Source: Phymorhynchus buccinoides (Eukaryota > Mollusca > Gastropoda > Neogastropoda > Raphitomidae). From it: a stretch of DNA of 64,000 nt. Shown piece after piece: positions 31,005 to 41,804 of the stretch. A model generated the notes under the pieces. That model worked only from the letters and a program-made list of their open reading frames with translations, ran no database searches and had not been told where the DNA came from. Every line of letters begins with the position of its first letter. The first letter of the stretch is position 1. A program made the position numbers and the translations under genes. The stretch is taken from positions 22,835,427 through 22,899,426 of the forward strand of contig CM065691.1 of the NCBI GenBank assembly GCA_017654935.2, read 5' to 3'.

Positions 31005-31750
31005 CGCAAGGGAGATGGGGGATTCCATCCTGTCCTGAAAACATACAAATCCACCTTGATATTTAGAGTTTTCACACATACAAAACTGTACAGGAGTCAT
31101 TCAACCTGTTGAAAGACTGTTTGCCTATTTTGTTCATGAAGCATACTCAAGTTTAATGCATATTTCTAAAGTTCTAGGTATAAAAAAAACCTGTTGCAAA
31201 TCACTTTTGAATTTTTTTAATTGTAAAAGAAAGCGTTTTTCACAGAATTCCTTAAGGTGGCAGGCCTAGCTGAAATATAACCAAAATATGTGTTCCAAAG
31301 TTATTAATTTAAAGGAAAATTTTGTGTTGTCGGGCAAGTGAGAAAAATATAGTTTACCCGAGACCCATATTCAGCTAGGCCTGCCGCTTAAAAAAATAAA
31401 CTCAAGGCTACCCTGTTCTCCCTGAAAATGTTAAATCCACACATAGACAAAAAGTTTTTTTGTGACGAGAAGATAAAAACTGAAAATATTTTACAATGCA
31501 GGATTTTTTTTTTAACAAAGGACTTTTTTTTATTATATGGGTTCCAATGAAAACCACCTTTATTTTTTTTTTACATTTTTAAGGAACTAACAAGCATCTG
31601 AAAAAAAAATTCTTGTTCTGAACTTTCATCAGTTGAGCATGATTATTAAAAACTTTCATGAATAAATTTGTTTGTGGCTTGCAATTGTTTGGTTTTGCCC
31701 TATATATTTTTTATAAGGAAGTTGAGTGCGTTATCTTGCTCAGTACTGTA
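31005..31750. other. AT-rich intergenic DNA
   Basis: Contains a short inverted pair: GGTGGCAGGCCTAGCTGAAA (31255) and TCAGCTAGGCCTGCCGC (31371). The arms AGGCCTAGCTGA/TCAGCTAGGCCT suggest a ~135-bp foldback element. No gene. Confidence 0.5.
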
Positions 31751-31753
31751 TTA

Positions 31754-31830
31754 AAAAAAAGTCCCCAGATGAGACTTAAAACTGAGGTCCCGTGTGCGAA
31801 CGCCTGCACAAGGTCTTGCACAAATATCAG
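31754..31830 (+). mobile_element. SINE fragment
   Basis: CAGATGAGACTTAAAACTGA GGTCCCGTGTGCGAACGCCTGCACAAG matches the body of the 26030 SINE over about 60 bp, without head or tail. Confidence 0.65.
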
Positions 31831-31920
31831 GTATTAGGTATTATGTACTTTATAGTCACAGAGGCGTCTCTGTGAAATTCGGGTTGCTTCGCAGGTTTTT
31901 GTCATTTTTGGGGGGTGGGG

Positions 31921-31990
31921 TAAATTTTGACCAAATGACAACTTTTTCGTTGCCACTGGGTTTAACGTATGCTAAGTGCATGGGCACACG

Positions 31991-32021
<31 letters not shown>

Positions 32022-32145
32022 TCCATGTTCAGACCGTTAAGGCCTAGTGCAGAATGAGAGGAAAAAATCCCCTGTACCCAGGTTCGAACTCGGGTTTACT
32101 TGACACGAAGCGAACGCGATACCACTGTGCCACTCTACACCACAT
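31921..32145 (-). mobile_element. tRNA-derived SINE
   Basis: Reverse copy of the 9473-9690 SINE: minus-strand GGTGTAGAGTGGCACAGTGG (A-box region), GAGTTCGAACCTGGGTACAG (B box), GAGACGATAAACCGAGGTCC, GCATACGTTAAACCCAGTGG. The flanking GAGGCGTCTCTGTGAAATTC at 31862 is a further repeat phrase. Confidence 0.8.
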
Positions 32146-32344
32146 CTGAAGGGTCACTAAATTCTTTTAGTCATAAGAAATAAATCTATCCCATGAAATT
32201 ACTCCAGTTTTAGCCTGAAAGTAAAACACAGCCTGAAAAACATTTAGAAACTTATGTATGGTTGAAAATTATATCTGTCACTACAAAATAAAAATTAAAT
32301 AAAAAAATATCTAGTGGTTTTACTGTTTTGAAAAAAAAACCATA

Positions 32345-32518
32345 TACCGTATTTTACGGACTATAAGGCGATACTTTTTTCCTAGACTGAGACCTTTGCG
32401 CCGTATAATGTGACTGATAAAATAGTAAGAAATTATAATAACAAAATCTGAATTTTGTGTAAAAATTGGGGGGTGCGCCTTATAATCAGGTGCGCCTTGC
32501 AGTCTGTAGAATATGGTA
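32345..32518. mobile_element. MITE with TACCGTATTTTACGGACTAT termini
   Basis: 174 bp. Left end TACCGTATTTTACGGACTAT AAGGCG; right end CGCCTTGCAGTCTGTAGAAT ATGGTA, its imperfect inverse. Internal GGTGCGCCTTATAATC is typical of this widespread animal MITE type. A relative begins at 45181. Confidence 0.75.
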
Positions 32519-32890
32519 AATGTCAAAAAAGTCTCAGAATGAATTTTTAATGGTTTTGAATTTTGGTGTATACACAAATGGATGTCATAATTATCAGAAT
32601 TTTGTCTTGGGGAATGAGACATATATGGCAAAATACATCTTATGATTTAAGACATAATATACGCAAAATTTATTAAAATAAAATGTATGATAATTATGTG
32701 AAAAACACATAGTAAACAATTATTTTCAAAACGGCTGTGACAAAATCCAGATAATCAGTTGGTACAACAGTGCAAAATTTCAAGCGAATATCTTATATAG
32801 TTTTTCAAATATATCTGCTCAAATTGGCAAAAAATGATCAATTTTCACTAGTACGTAAGAGATTTTGGTGTACATCCTATTTTTTCATCG
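32519..32890. other. AT-rich intergenic DNA
   Basis: No supported feature. Confidence 0.4.
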
Positions 32891-32896
32891 TAAAAT

Positions 32897-33070
32897 CAGG
32901 CATGAAAACTACTGTTCCCCCCAAAATAGGATTTTTTTAGCCAAGAAATCCTTCCACCCGGATTTACGGCTAGAAGGTTTTTTTGGGGGGGGGGCAAATA
33001 CTGGTCCAAAAATTTCTTTCAGGCACGAACATCCTTCCACCCGGATTTTCAGCTGACGTCTGAAGTTTTT

Positions 33071-33101
<31 letters not shown>

Positions 33102-33381
33102 GCGGGCGGTTCAAATACTCATTTCACAATTCGCCTTCCAACTAACAACTTTTTTTTTTTACAAGGTTTTGATTTTGCCAACTCAATACACGCATTCTCG
33201 GCGGACGCCATCTTTGAAATGACAACGGCAGAAGAGCAAAAAGGCACGAAATGAAGATTGTGCCATATGAAGATAATTTTGATTCAGGTTTTTTTCTCTT
33301 TTCAGCGGAGATTTTTTTGTTTCGGCGGAGATCAATTTTTTTTTAAATTCGTCTGAGACGGCGGAGCTGTTTTCATGCCTG
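32897..33381. mobile_element. 485-bp TIR element CAGGCATGAAAAC...GTTTTCATGCCTG
   Basis: Perfect 13-bp terminal inverted repeats flanked by direct repeats TAAAAT (32891-32896 and 33382-33387). The interior has two copies of ATCCTTCCACCCGGATTT (about 32947 and 33029), a 30-G run at 33073-33102, and no transposase. CAGG-type ends recall hAT elements, but the 6-bp duplication is shorter than the usual 8. Confidence 0.65.
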
Positions 33382-33527
33382 TAAAATGGAACAAAATTCA
33401 TGGTACAAAGAACAAAATTTAAATTTCACATTAAATCATAATCATTTTAGTACAGAAAAATCAATATAACTTCAACAAAAAGAAAAGTTTTTTTTTTACT
33501 CTTAGAGTAGGTCTACCCTCTTAATTA

Positions 33528-33675
33528 AGCCCATCCCACTATTCAGTAGGAGAAGGTCATGTTGCACCAGTGGGAAGGATGACACAAATTCACATTATAT
33601 ATATATCACACATGTGTGCCATTAAAGGAAGACCGGTGGCCACAGGGCAGGATAAACATCCCCAACTGGAAAAAA
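33528..33675 (+). mobile_element. SINE 3' segment
   Basis: AAGCCCATCCCACTATTCAG TAGGAG ... GGGAAGGATGACACAAATTC ... GGCAGGATAAACATCCCCAA CTGG: the same tail as 26220-26370, diverged, with an AT run inserted at 33597. Confidence 0.7.
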
Positions 33676-33679
33676 AAGA

Positions 33680-34660
33680 ACTTTTGCGTGGACTGGTAGA
33701 TTGGCTCACAAGACTAAAACACTGAGGATGCATTACTACCAACAAACTTTGGATGGATTTCTATAAAATAATTGTGATTCTTTTTTTCTGTTCTTTTCTT
33801 TTTAGGGGGGAAGGGGGTGGGCAGGGCTGAAGTGGGGAGGGGGCAACCACAAACCAACCAAACAACCAACCAGGAACCATTTACCACTGTTTCAATCCCT
33901 ATCTGCATGACCATTTTGATTTCAGACAAAGTTAATCAATAATAATTGTTCTTGCAAGATAAATACTGATTTTATATTTGTTCATCCTTCATGCCCATGC
34001 AACAAAATCATACAGAGAATTCCACTGGTAATCGATGCTTGAGGCTTTCAAGGAAAAAATTATTTTTAAAGAGAAAAGAATAAAAAAAAAGCTTGACAGA
34101 TTTTTAAAAATCATGGTGCAGTTTATGAGTTTGGTCAGAAATTACATTTGGATTTTTTTACACCAAGGTTACTTTCAGTTTACTGCAGCGCCTGCTCAGG
34201 TCAACTGTGCTATGGGGAATTGTCTTGAACTGAAAAACACACACACACACTACTTTAGTAATACATTCAAGTGTAGTTCTTAGCAAATCTTGTGTGTGTG
34301 TGTGTTAGTGTGAGAGAGAGAGCTAGAGACTAGAGAGAGAGCATGGGTGGGGAACTGAAACGACTGAACATAAAAATAAAAAGGTTTCTTATATGATACT
34401 GCACAGAATTTGAACACACAATGTGTGCACAAAATTTAATGAATGGAGAAAACAATCTTCTTATTTAATTAAAAAAGGAAACAATACCACAACTTCTCTA
34501 AATCATAGCCTACAACTAAATCACAACAAATATTCAGTCAAGCTTATCAACTTTTTACTGTTACCAGTGTTAGGCTTTGTTTTAATTGAACACATGCATA
34601 TTCAGTGTTCAAGTGACAGTTGAAGCGATCGGAAAAGGAAAACAAACAATCAGAATTATT
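33680..34660. other. Intergenic, no gene seen
   Basis: Contains small CA, TG and GA runs (34237, 34290-34340) and A/T-rich DNA. No supported gene. Confidence 0.4.
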
Positions 34661-34668
34661 TTTGTTAA

Positions 34669-34791
34669 AGACCCCCCACGTCACGTGTCACATTCCCTCT
34701 TATGCTAGGAAGATTTATTAAGATTTCTTACCAGCTATAAGAGGGAAAACACATAAACAACAGTGATTTTGACACGTGACGTAGTGGGTCT
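34669..34791. mobile_element. piggyBac-like MITE with exact TTAA duplication
   Basis: 123 bp bounded by TTAA at 34665-34668 and 34792-34795. TIRs AGACCCCCCACGTCACGTGT CA and TGACACGTGACGTAGTGGGT CT pair at 20 of 22 positions. No coding capacity. Confidence 0.9.
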
Positions 34792-35439
34792 TTAATGTAC
34801 TTAGTCCTAGACATAACTGCATTCAATCCTATTAAAAATAAACATTAAGAAATAAACAAGTTAAATCATGTTTCTTTTTGCTACAAATTTACAGACCATT
34901 GTATTCTTTAACACTAATTCAGTCAGTGAATTGCCTATTCACTAATTCAACTTCGATTGTTACAAATTCAAATTTTGATTCCATGCAAAAGGTGTTCTTT
35001 TCATAACTTTTCGATTTTTACACAAAGACCAATTTATGCAGCAAAAATATCAATTCTGATCTTATTCCATTCAGGGCTAAGTATAGAAAAGTGCTTTATC
35101 AAAGCTAAATCACTTTATGCATTTCAGTTTTCGTACATACAGAGAGGGAGAGAGACGGACAGACAGACAAATTCTCCCAACTACTGAACTATCTTTGATC
35201 ACACATAGCACGAGAGAAAAACAAGACTCATTGCTATCCCCTTTCTTACAAAAATAATAGGATGCGAGTCCGCATCCACAGTGATGCAACAGGACAGATA
35301 TCCTGTCAGAGGTCAAGACAATATTACATTTGACATGTTAATAGGCCAATGTCCAGAAAATGACAGAAATGTGCATCACTGCATACAGACAATCTTGTAA
35401 GCATGCAAGCAAACTTGCGCCCAGAGTCACGCTTACTTT

Positions 35440-35640
35440 CTAGGCCCTTTCAGCCCAGTGGAGCATCTAGGCAATCAACGACGCCGGCATCACACTCTGT
35501 TCTGGACAGCTCACTCAAGACGCTCCAGTTGGTTCCCTGTATCACCAGTTGTGCCTTGGGAGCTCTTCGCTAGTCAGACTGGTCTTGCCTGAATTGGGAA
35601 ACAGAGGTCTATGGCACACACACACATACACACAATACAG
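35440..35640 (-). pseudogene. RTE-type LINE C-terminus, tandem copy 1
   Basis: The minus strand encodes, with frame changes, a remnant of the AQNRVRWR...DGLC...KGP tail seen at 26600-26905. The DNA matches 36530-36720 closely (CACTCTGTTCTGGxCAGCTC, CTCCAGTTGGTTCCCTG). Heavily mutated. Confidence 0.55.
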
Positions 35641-35798
35641 ATCAGTTTGACTTGACTTGACACACATATATTTTACACATTGCAAAAATCCAAGTCATTT
35701 CTACATTGCTTAGACCTGTTGCACAGCTAAGAAAAACTAAAGATTGACAAAGAAGAAACAAGTAGAAAAGAGGAAGCATTTGTCAAGCCTCAACACCT

Positions 35799-35822
35799 CC
35801 CCCCCCCCCCCCCCCCCCCCCC
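35799..35822 (+). repeat. Poly-C run
   Basis: 24 consecutive C. Confidence 0.9.
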
Positions 35823-36228
35823 ACTCCCTTCTCTCCTGTTGACAAAAGTGAAGATGAAGTTTATCCCCACCCCTCTCAGCCATGCTTTAGTACTAATCCA
35901 GTCACTGAATTACATAATTATTATTCAACTTCAATTATTATTAATTCAAATGTTGATTCTATGCAATACTTGTTCTTTTAATAAATTTTAGATTTGTATA
36001 CAATGAACAGGAAAAATATATAAATTCTGTTGTATTCTATTCAGGGCTGAGTGTAAAATTAAGGACTTATAGTTATACTTATCTCTCTGAGTATTAAATA
36101 CTCTATACTAATAAGATTTCTATTTGCTCATTCACAAAATATTTATATAGGTCATGAATACTATAGTTGGAATATTTAAACTATACACTTTACAGAGTTG
36201 TGACAATTAAAATGGCTGCATTTACACA

Positions 36229-36266
<38 letters not shown>

Positions 36267-36529
36267 ATCACACAATGGTGTGGTGTGACATCACACAACG
36301 GTGCAGAAACACACAATTGAGCAAATAATGCCAAACAGAGCACTTTCATACCCATCCAATCAAATTGATGGTCAAACTGGAAAATAATTAATAACAAAGA
36401 ACAAGCTATTTTAGAATACATGTTCTATAAAAATAAAAACAACTTAGTTTTGAAGATTAAAAAAATGTATGATACATAAACCGACAAACTTGTAAGCATG
36501 CAAGCAAACTTGAACAAGGAGTCGCGCTT

Positions 36530-36720
36530 ACTTTCTAGGCCCTTTGATCCCAGTGGATCATGGCTATCGGCGACACTCTGGCATCACACTCTGTTCTGGG
36601 CAGCTCCCTCAATATGCTCCAGTTGGTTCCCTGCATGTCCAGTTGTGCCCGGGGAGCGCTTCACTGGTCAGGCTGGTCTTGCCTGGATACTGGGATATAT
36701 ATAAAGGTCTATGGTCCACA
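36530..36720 (-). pseudogene. RTE-type LINE C-terminus, tandem copy 2
   Basis: Minus-strand translation gives GAAQNRV and then RVSPIAMIHWDQRA in a neighbouring frame, corresponding to the AQNRVRWR and terminal part of RTE ORF2. Better preserved than the 35440 copy. Confidence 0.6.
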
Positions 36721-36959
36721 CACTCATCTCAACATATTTATTCAGGAAAATTACATGAAGATGATGACGACCACACGGTTCATTTCCTGACGATTAAATT
36801 GTTTACAAAAACATGTATACATTTGCACACAAAATCAGCAGAAGTAGGCTTAGCTAAAAAAAAAAATAATGTGCAAAAAATTATGAAATGTAAACAGACA
36901 AAAGGAATGAGTGCATAGATCTCTCTCTTGCATAATTCAGAATTTCTCATGTAATAATA

Positions 36960-37215
36960 TAATTTAAAATAAAGATGTTTTTAAACCTGAATGTAAACAT
37001 TCTGGCCAACACAAAGTAAACAAAAGCTATCACTGTAAAAACAAAGAAATACACAATTTTTATATTAAATTTTTATAATTATAATACTTTTATTAATAGT
37101 ATTAAATATCAAGAATTCTACTTAATTCAGAAAAGTAAAACGGTAAATCTAGCCAATTTATACATTTTGTAGGACATTTACATCAACATATTTATTGCAA
37201 GCACATCACACACAC
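36960..37215. other. AT-rich intergenic DNA
   Basis: No supported feature. Confidence 0.4.
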
Positions 37216-37221
37216 ACACAC

Positions 37222-37437
37222 CAGGGCTCCCAATCGTCCCGCAAAACAAGGGGTCCCAGGGACTCCTTCACTTACATTATAGAGGGTCCTAGAGGCGGGA
37301 TAGAGGGTCCCAGTGGCCATAGTGAATGCTAAAATAGTGCATCCCTGGGACCCCCTGCACATTCTTTTAGAGGGTCCTGTAGAATTTTAGAGCTTCATAA
37401 AATCATAGACCCCCAAAAATGGGGGTCCCTGGGAGCC

Positions 37438-37440
<3 letters not shown>
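37222..37440. mobile_element. hAT-like MITE in a CA microsatellite
   Basis: 219 bp from CAGGGCTCCCAATCGTCCCG to GGGGGTCCCTGGGAGCCCTG; the termini CAGGGCTCCCA/TGGGAGCCCTG are inverted repeats. It is built of repeated GGGTCC(C/T) motifs and inserted inside a CA run, so the target duplication cannot be read. A reversed copy lies at 39349-40260. Confidence 0.75.
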
Positions 37441-37444
<4 letters not shown>

Positions 37445-37469
<25 letters not shown>

Positions 37470-38790
37470 CTCAACATCATTTTTACTGGTCAATGTTGAC
37501 TGATATCAATTAAATCAACATTATGATAGCAAAAGCAATTTTTACACATTGACAGCACCAAATGGGCTGAATAAACAATTTAGTTAATCAAAATATTTTT
37601 AGATTATGGTTTTAAGTCAGCATCAATTTTACACACACACACACACACACACACAGAGATAATTTTGACTTGACACACACACTGGAAGCTCCTATGGGCC
37701 TTTTTGCAGAGCATTGTCAGACCTACTAATTTCATAAATTTCATTTTAGGTCAGTGCAGCGCTTTTGCCACAGCCTGAATGGTCTAATTATGGCAGATAG
37801 TAAGCCATCCACTTTGTAGTGTAGGACCACACACTTATCAACCTAAGCCTCTTCAATGCATGTTAACTAGACTGCCAAAGATAAGCATCACAATTCCATC
37901 CATGCACAGTGGGAGGTACTTATCACATTTGGCATTAGAGCAGCTGTCAGCAAAGGCATTGAAAGGCACCGCCACTTCAACAAGAAGAGCCTTGCGGCTA
38001 CATGGGTGCTCCTGGGAAATTTCAAAAATCTTGCTAAGGGGTGGCACCGGCAGTGTGCAGAGGCAGCGCACACACACACACACATTTACTGATTTAGTAA
38101 ATGATTTACTGCTTTTTTTCACCCCTCTAGACAAGTACAAGTGCAAGCACCACCCCACCCCCCTCCTCTCCCTCCCTTGTTGACTCAAGTGAAGGTAAAG
38201 TTTACACCCAACCCTTTCACAGTTTCAGCAATGTTGTTTTGCCATTTTCAATCTTAATGCATCAGGAGTCAAGGAGTTAAACGTAGAAGACTAGAACTCT
38301 GCTAAATCATTTTTTTAACTGTGAAATATACTATAATAGTACTTACCGGTACTAAAATCACACAAGTGGATAATAACGTAGCCTATCACTTGCAACATCA
38401 CGGATTGTCCGTCTGCAGTAGATCAAGGCTACTAGACAACAAAGACAAGTCAAGTGACTCTCCGTACGTAGTCAGTGTGATGGCTCTCAAAACCATAGGC
38501 CTACTTTGATTGATGCTATGAAATTGTTTATACATTAGTGATGTATGCAAACCAGACACCATACATAAAATAAAGATTGTACTAATGATGGGACGATTTA
38601 TAGGCCGTGAGGCCTAGGCCATGATGCCTGTCCCTATCACTACTAGTACTACTACTACAGTCAGTAGCCTACACTTTACACTTTCAGTACGCACTTTCAA
38701 TAGATCTGCAGTGTTGTGTTGGATTATTTTCAATAGATTTCATTTGAGAGTGTTAAGATACAGGGGACTTAATTCGTAAAGTCTAGCAAC
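37445..38790. other. Intergenic, no convincing gene
   Basis: CA runs at 37440-37470 and 37635-37655. Opposed frames at 37853-38188 (111 and 107 residues) overlap each other and show no domain. A partial third unit of the upstream tandem duplication may end near 38215. Confidence 0.4.
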
Positions 38791-38799
38791 GTTTCATCC

Positions 38800-38819
38800 C
38801 CCCCCCCCCACCCCCCCCC

Positions 38820-38874
<55 letters not shown>
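38800..38874 (+). repeat. Poly-C/CCA tract
   Basis: About 75 bases of C with two A interruptions; a 53-C pure run ends at 38874. The glycine frame on the other strand is not a gene. Confidence 0.9.
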
Positions 38875-38876
<2 letters not shown>

Positions 38877-39091
38877 GAACTTTGCTGTTGCTTACTTACT
38901 TGTTTTCTTTTCCATTTCCTTGAACAAATGAAGCAGCAACCCAAGTGGCGATCACATTGTCGGATGTTTACAAATTTATACTTCACAGTTGCATTGTGGT
39001 ACATTTGCACATGCGCAGTATGGGGGTTTCCCTATTAGGTCCACAGTAGATAAAAATAGACGGCTTCTAGTTAGCAGGAAGACCAAAGGCG

Positions 39092-39203
39092 CGATGTGAA
39101 TACCAACTTAGCATAACAGAGGAGGAGGTGCTAAGTCGGCTGCTAACTCGCTCTGCTAAGTTATGATACATGCTAAGTTAGCAGCTCCAATGAGAATACC
39201 GCC
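39092..39203. repeat. Foldback repeat of GCTAAGT type
   Basis: GTGAATACC...AACTTAGCATAACAGAGG ... GGTGCTAAGTCGGCTGCTAA ... TGCTAAGTTAGCAGCTCC...GAATACCGCC. Similar in motif and ends to 24920-25110. Confidence 0.45.
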
Positions 39204-39268
39204 CCAGCTGGGTTGGAACCAAACCCGTTTTACGAGCGGCAACTCAAACCAATCGGCCACGGCGCCTC
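39204..39268 (-). mobile_element. tRNA-derived SINE head
   Basis: Minus strand: GGCGCCGTGGCCGATTGGTT TGAGTTGCCGCTCGTAAAAC GGGTTTGGTTCCAACCCAGC. TGGCCGATTGG and GGTTCCAACCC are A and B box-like with the right spacing, resembling a leucine/serine-type tRNA. There is no folded acceptor stem end, so a SINE head or tRNA pseudogene. Confidence 0.55.
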
Positions 39269-39490
39269 TTGCTACTGCCAGTCTGAGTACCGCTAGTGGA
39301 AGTTTTCGTCAACAGATGTATGCATTTTATAATAAACGCATAAAAGTAGGGGTCCCAGGGACCCCCATTAGTGCTAAAATTCTAAAGGACCCTCTGAAAG
39401 AATGTGCAGGGGGTCCCAGGGATGCACTAGAAAAATTATTTCATTCGCAATGCCACTGCCAGCACTGGGACCTTATTCCGCCTCTTGAAA

Positions 39491-40217
39491 CTAGCCTCAG
39501 TTTCAGTGCTGTCCATTCATCTGGTCCTGCCTGTCGCAGTCAAAAGTGTAGCTCGTGCAAATCTGCCGCTCGCTACTATGAGAGTGTATTTGCGACAACC
39601 ACAAATTTCACTCTTTCTTTACTTGAACCATTTCCCTAACCCTATCCCTAACCCTACAAAAAAGTGAAATTTGTGGTTCATGCTCAATGTCGCAAATACA
39701 CTCTCATAGTAGTGAGCGGCAGATTTTCACGAGCTACACTTTTGACTGCGACACTGCCTACCTCTCTGATCTCGTTCACCTGTACTCACCCTCCAGAAGT
39801 CTCTCTGTTCCTCTTCTGACAAACTTATCCTTTCTATTCCTCGTACAAACACTAAGACATATGGTGAACGTTCATTTTCTTTCAGCGCCCCTTCTGTCTG
39901 GAACACCCTACCATATGAACTTCGTTCTGCTAAATCTTTCCAATCTTTCAAAACCGCTCTTAAAACTCACCTTCCAGCAATACCTCTGATTTTTTCCTTG
40001 TCCTGTTTCCTGCCAACTATGTTCCCCACATTCACTGTGACATTGTGTGTGTGTGTGCGTGCGTGCATGTTGTGGCTATATAATGTGCATGTTTTTTTTA
40101 TAGTTAATATTGTAGTAGCTTATGATCTATGTATTTATTTAAATAATTGTGAGCTCAAGAGAGAAAGGGCGCTCTATAAATGTTAGTTATTATTTTTATT
40201 ATTATCATTATTATTAT
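39491..40217 (+). pseudogene. LINE (L2/CR1-like) 3' end
   Basis: Skipping the foldback at 39532-39753, translation gives PAYLSDLVHLYSPSR, PRTNTKTYGERSFSF and SAPSVWNTLPYELR, then SFKTALKTHL, the classic C-terminal tail of CR1/L2-like ORF2. The 3' UTR ends GCGCTCTATAAATGTTAGTT followed by TTATT repeats, the microsatellite tail of such LINEs. It is inserted in a hAT-like MITE. Confidence 0.8.
39532..39753. mobile_element. 222-bp foldback element with 5-bp target duplication
   Basis: TGTCGCAGTCAAAAGTGTAG ... and ...CTACACTTTTGACTGCGACA are long inverted arms, sharing CGCTCGCTACTATGAGA with the element at 23750. CTGCC flanks it at 39527-39531 and 39754-39758. The loop contains CCCTAACCCTATCCCTAACC, telomere-like. 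It interrupts the LINE reading frame. Confidence 0.85.
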
Positions 40218-40450
40218 GTGCCCTGGGACCCCTTGTTTTGCAGGACGATTGGGAGCCCTGTAAAAGTTTCGTTAAAATAAGGAATAGGGTTAGGAACATA
40301 TTAGAGTCAATGTTATAGAGAGGACACATGTATCAAGAGGCCACCAGGCATAGTTGTCCTAGTAAAAGCTTGACCTTTCCTAGTCATCAGGGGGAGGGGT
40401 TTCCACTTCCAGGGTTTCTGTGTTAGGTGTAATGTTCTTGGCTTGACTTT

Positions 40451-40663
40451 GTTCTCAATTTATGTAGGCATGCACAAAATTAGAATATCATCAACGTTTT
40501 GTGTGTGTGTGTGTGTATTTCACTATTTGACACTAAACTGACCCTTAACCCTATTCCTAAACCTAACCCTAACCTGAAACCGTCAAATACACAAAAATTA
40601 AAGTTGATGGTACATTATGAGATTACTGTCTCAATTTCGTGCATGCGCACATAAATTGAGAAC
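40451..40663. mobile_element. 213-bp foldback element GTTCTCAATTTATGT
   Basis: Arms GTTCTCAATTTATGTAGGCA TGCACAAAATT and its inverse AATTTCGTGCATGCGCACAT AAATTGAGAAC. The interior carries a TG run and a degenerate CCCTAA tract (40540-40580). No coding sequence. Confidence 0.7.
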
Positions 40664-40690
40664 ACGCAATCTGAGAACACCACACCAGAA

Positions 40691-40728
<38 letters not shown>

Positions 40729-41240
40729 TTGCCCCAAGCATGTACCTTAAATTTATACAAGAGAGAAATCAGACAGTACACATGTTAGCAGTGGTGTTCC
40801 TCAGGGTAGCGTCGTGGGATCATGGATCTACTCATTATTTACCATCCCCTCCTAGTCCTGGTCCTACACACCCCAATCCAAATCCTCCATCCACACCCCC
40901 ACCCATCCTGTGCCCATCACCTTCTCGACTGTCCCCATACCCCTGCTTGCCCCCTTACTTCCCTTCCATATCAACGTTGATCATCTGGGCGGCTATGATT
41001 TTATAATTTATGCCTGACCGAAGTTCCTATGTTTGGGCACAACCATCAAAATGATGGTGGTTGGGAAGTGATGAAAGAAGTATACGATATGCCTGATATT
41101 GTAGATTGCTTTATAATAAAGATTTTTACTGATCATACATGTACTAAAGCATATTCAGTGTATTAGATGATGGAAGCAAAATTAAAAAATTACAATCTTG
41201 GTTTTTAGCGAAGGTTTAGAATTTGTATATTTTAATTTAA
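40664..41240. other. Intergenic, no gene seen
   Basis: CA run at 40692-40725, a pyrimidine-rich 40845-40970 stretch, then AT-rich DNA. No supported gene. Confidence 0.4.
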
Positions 41241-41263
41241 CCTTTCAATCTGAAATTAAAATG

Positions 41264-41320
41264 ACCCTAACCCTATCCCTATCCCTAACCCTATCCTTGA
41301 CCCTAACCCAAACCTTAAGC
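41264..41320 (+). repeat. Telomere-like CCCTAA/CCCTAT array
   Basis: ACCCTAACCCTATCCCTATC CCTAACCC and following degenerate units over ~55 bp, flanked by AAATTAAAAT and CACACAAAATAA. Resembles interstitial telomeric repeats, or the loop of a further foldback element (compare 39620 and 40540). Confidence 0.7.
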
Positions 41321-41559
41321 CACCAAACACACACAAAATAAAACTACTAAAAAAAAAATGCGAGTGTTCTATAACTTCTAATGATCATGTGCAGTCTTGG
41401 ACGCCTAGTAGGTAAAAGGCTATCCAAGCCCATATGCCGTACCTCTGATATGATATGATCATATGATGATATGGGTAAAAAGTAAGAAAATGGCTCACAT
41501 ACACATGAATGCATGCAAACACACACACACACACTCAATGACATGCTTACGCACACGCA

Positions 41560-41760
41560 CACACGCACATGGTGACATGCACTCTCACGCACACGCACAC
41601 ACACATGCATAGATTAACAATCCTTCGTATCTTCCTACACGCACACCCACAAACCCCCTTAAACGGACATTTGCACATAATCATACATATACTTTTGTTG
41701 TTGTTGTTGTCTAAGATCACTGTAAGGTGGATAGACATTAAATTAAAGAACAAACGAACG

Positions 41761-41804
<44 letters not shown>

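Larger units (their letters stand above)
34911..36960. repeat. Diverged ~1-kb tandem duplication
   Basis: 34911-35095 matches 35889-36060 (ACTAATxCAGTCAxTGAATT ..., TTCATTCAGGGCT-type phrases) and 35395-35640 matches 36490-36720, in the same order, offset by about 1.0-1.1 kb. A third partial unit is suggested by GAAGxTxAAGTTTAxxCCC at 35850 and 38190. Each unit carries an RTE LINE tail on the minus strand. Confidence 0.7.
39349..40260 (-). mobile_element. hAT-like MITE split by a LINE
   Basis: 39349-39490 (GGGGTCCCAGGGACCCCCAT ... CTGGGACCTTATTCCGCCTC) and 40218-40260 (CCCTGGGACCCCTTGTTTTG CAGGACGATTGGGAGCCCTG) are the two parts of a copy of the 37222 element. Between them is a 727-bp LINE fragment. 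Confidence 0.7.

Noticed and set aside
37853..38188. Overlapping 107- and 111-residue frames on both strands
   Set aside because: Mutual shadows, no domain, no splice context, proline/CA-rich composition.
41264..41320. Chromosome end
   Set aside because: Short degenerate CCCTAA tract with ordinary sequence on both sides; interstitial.
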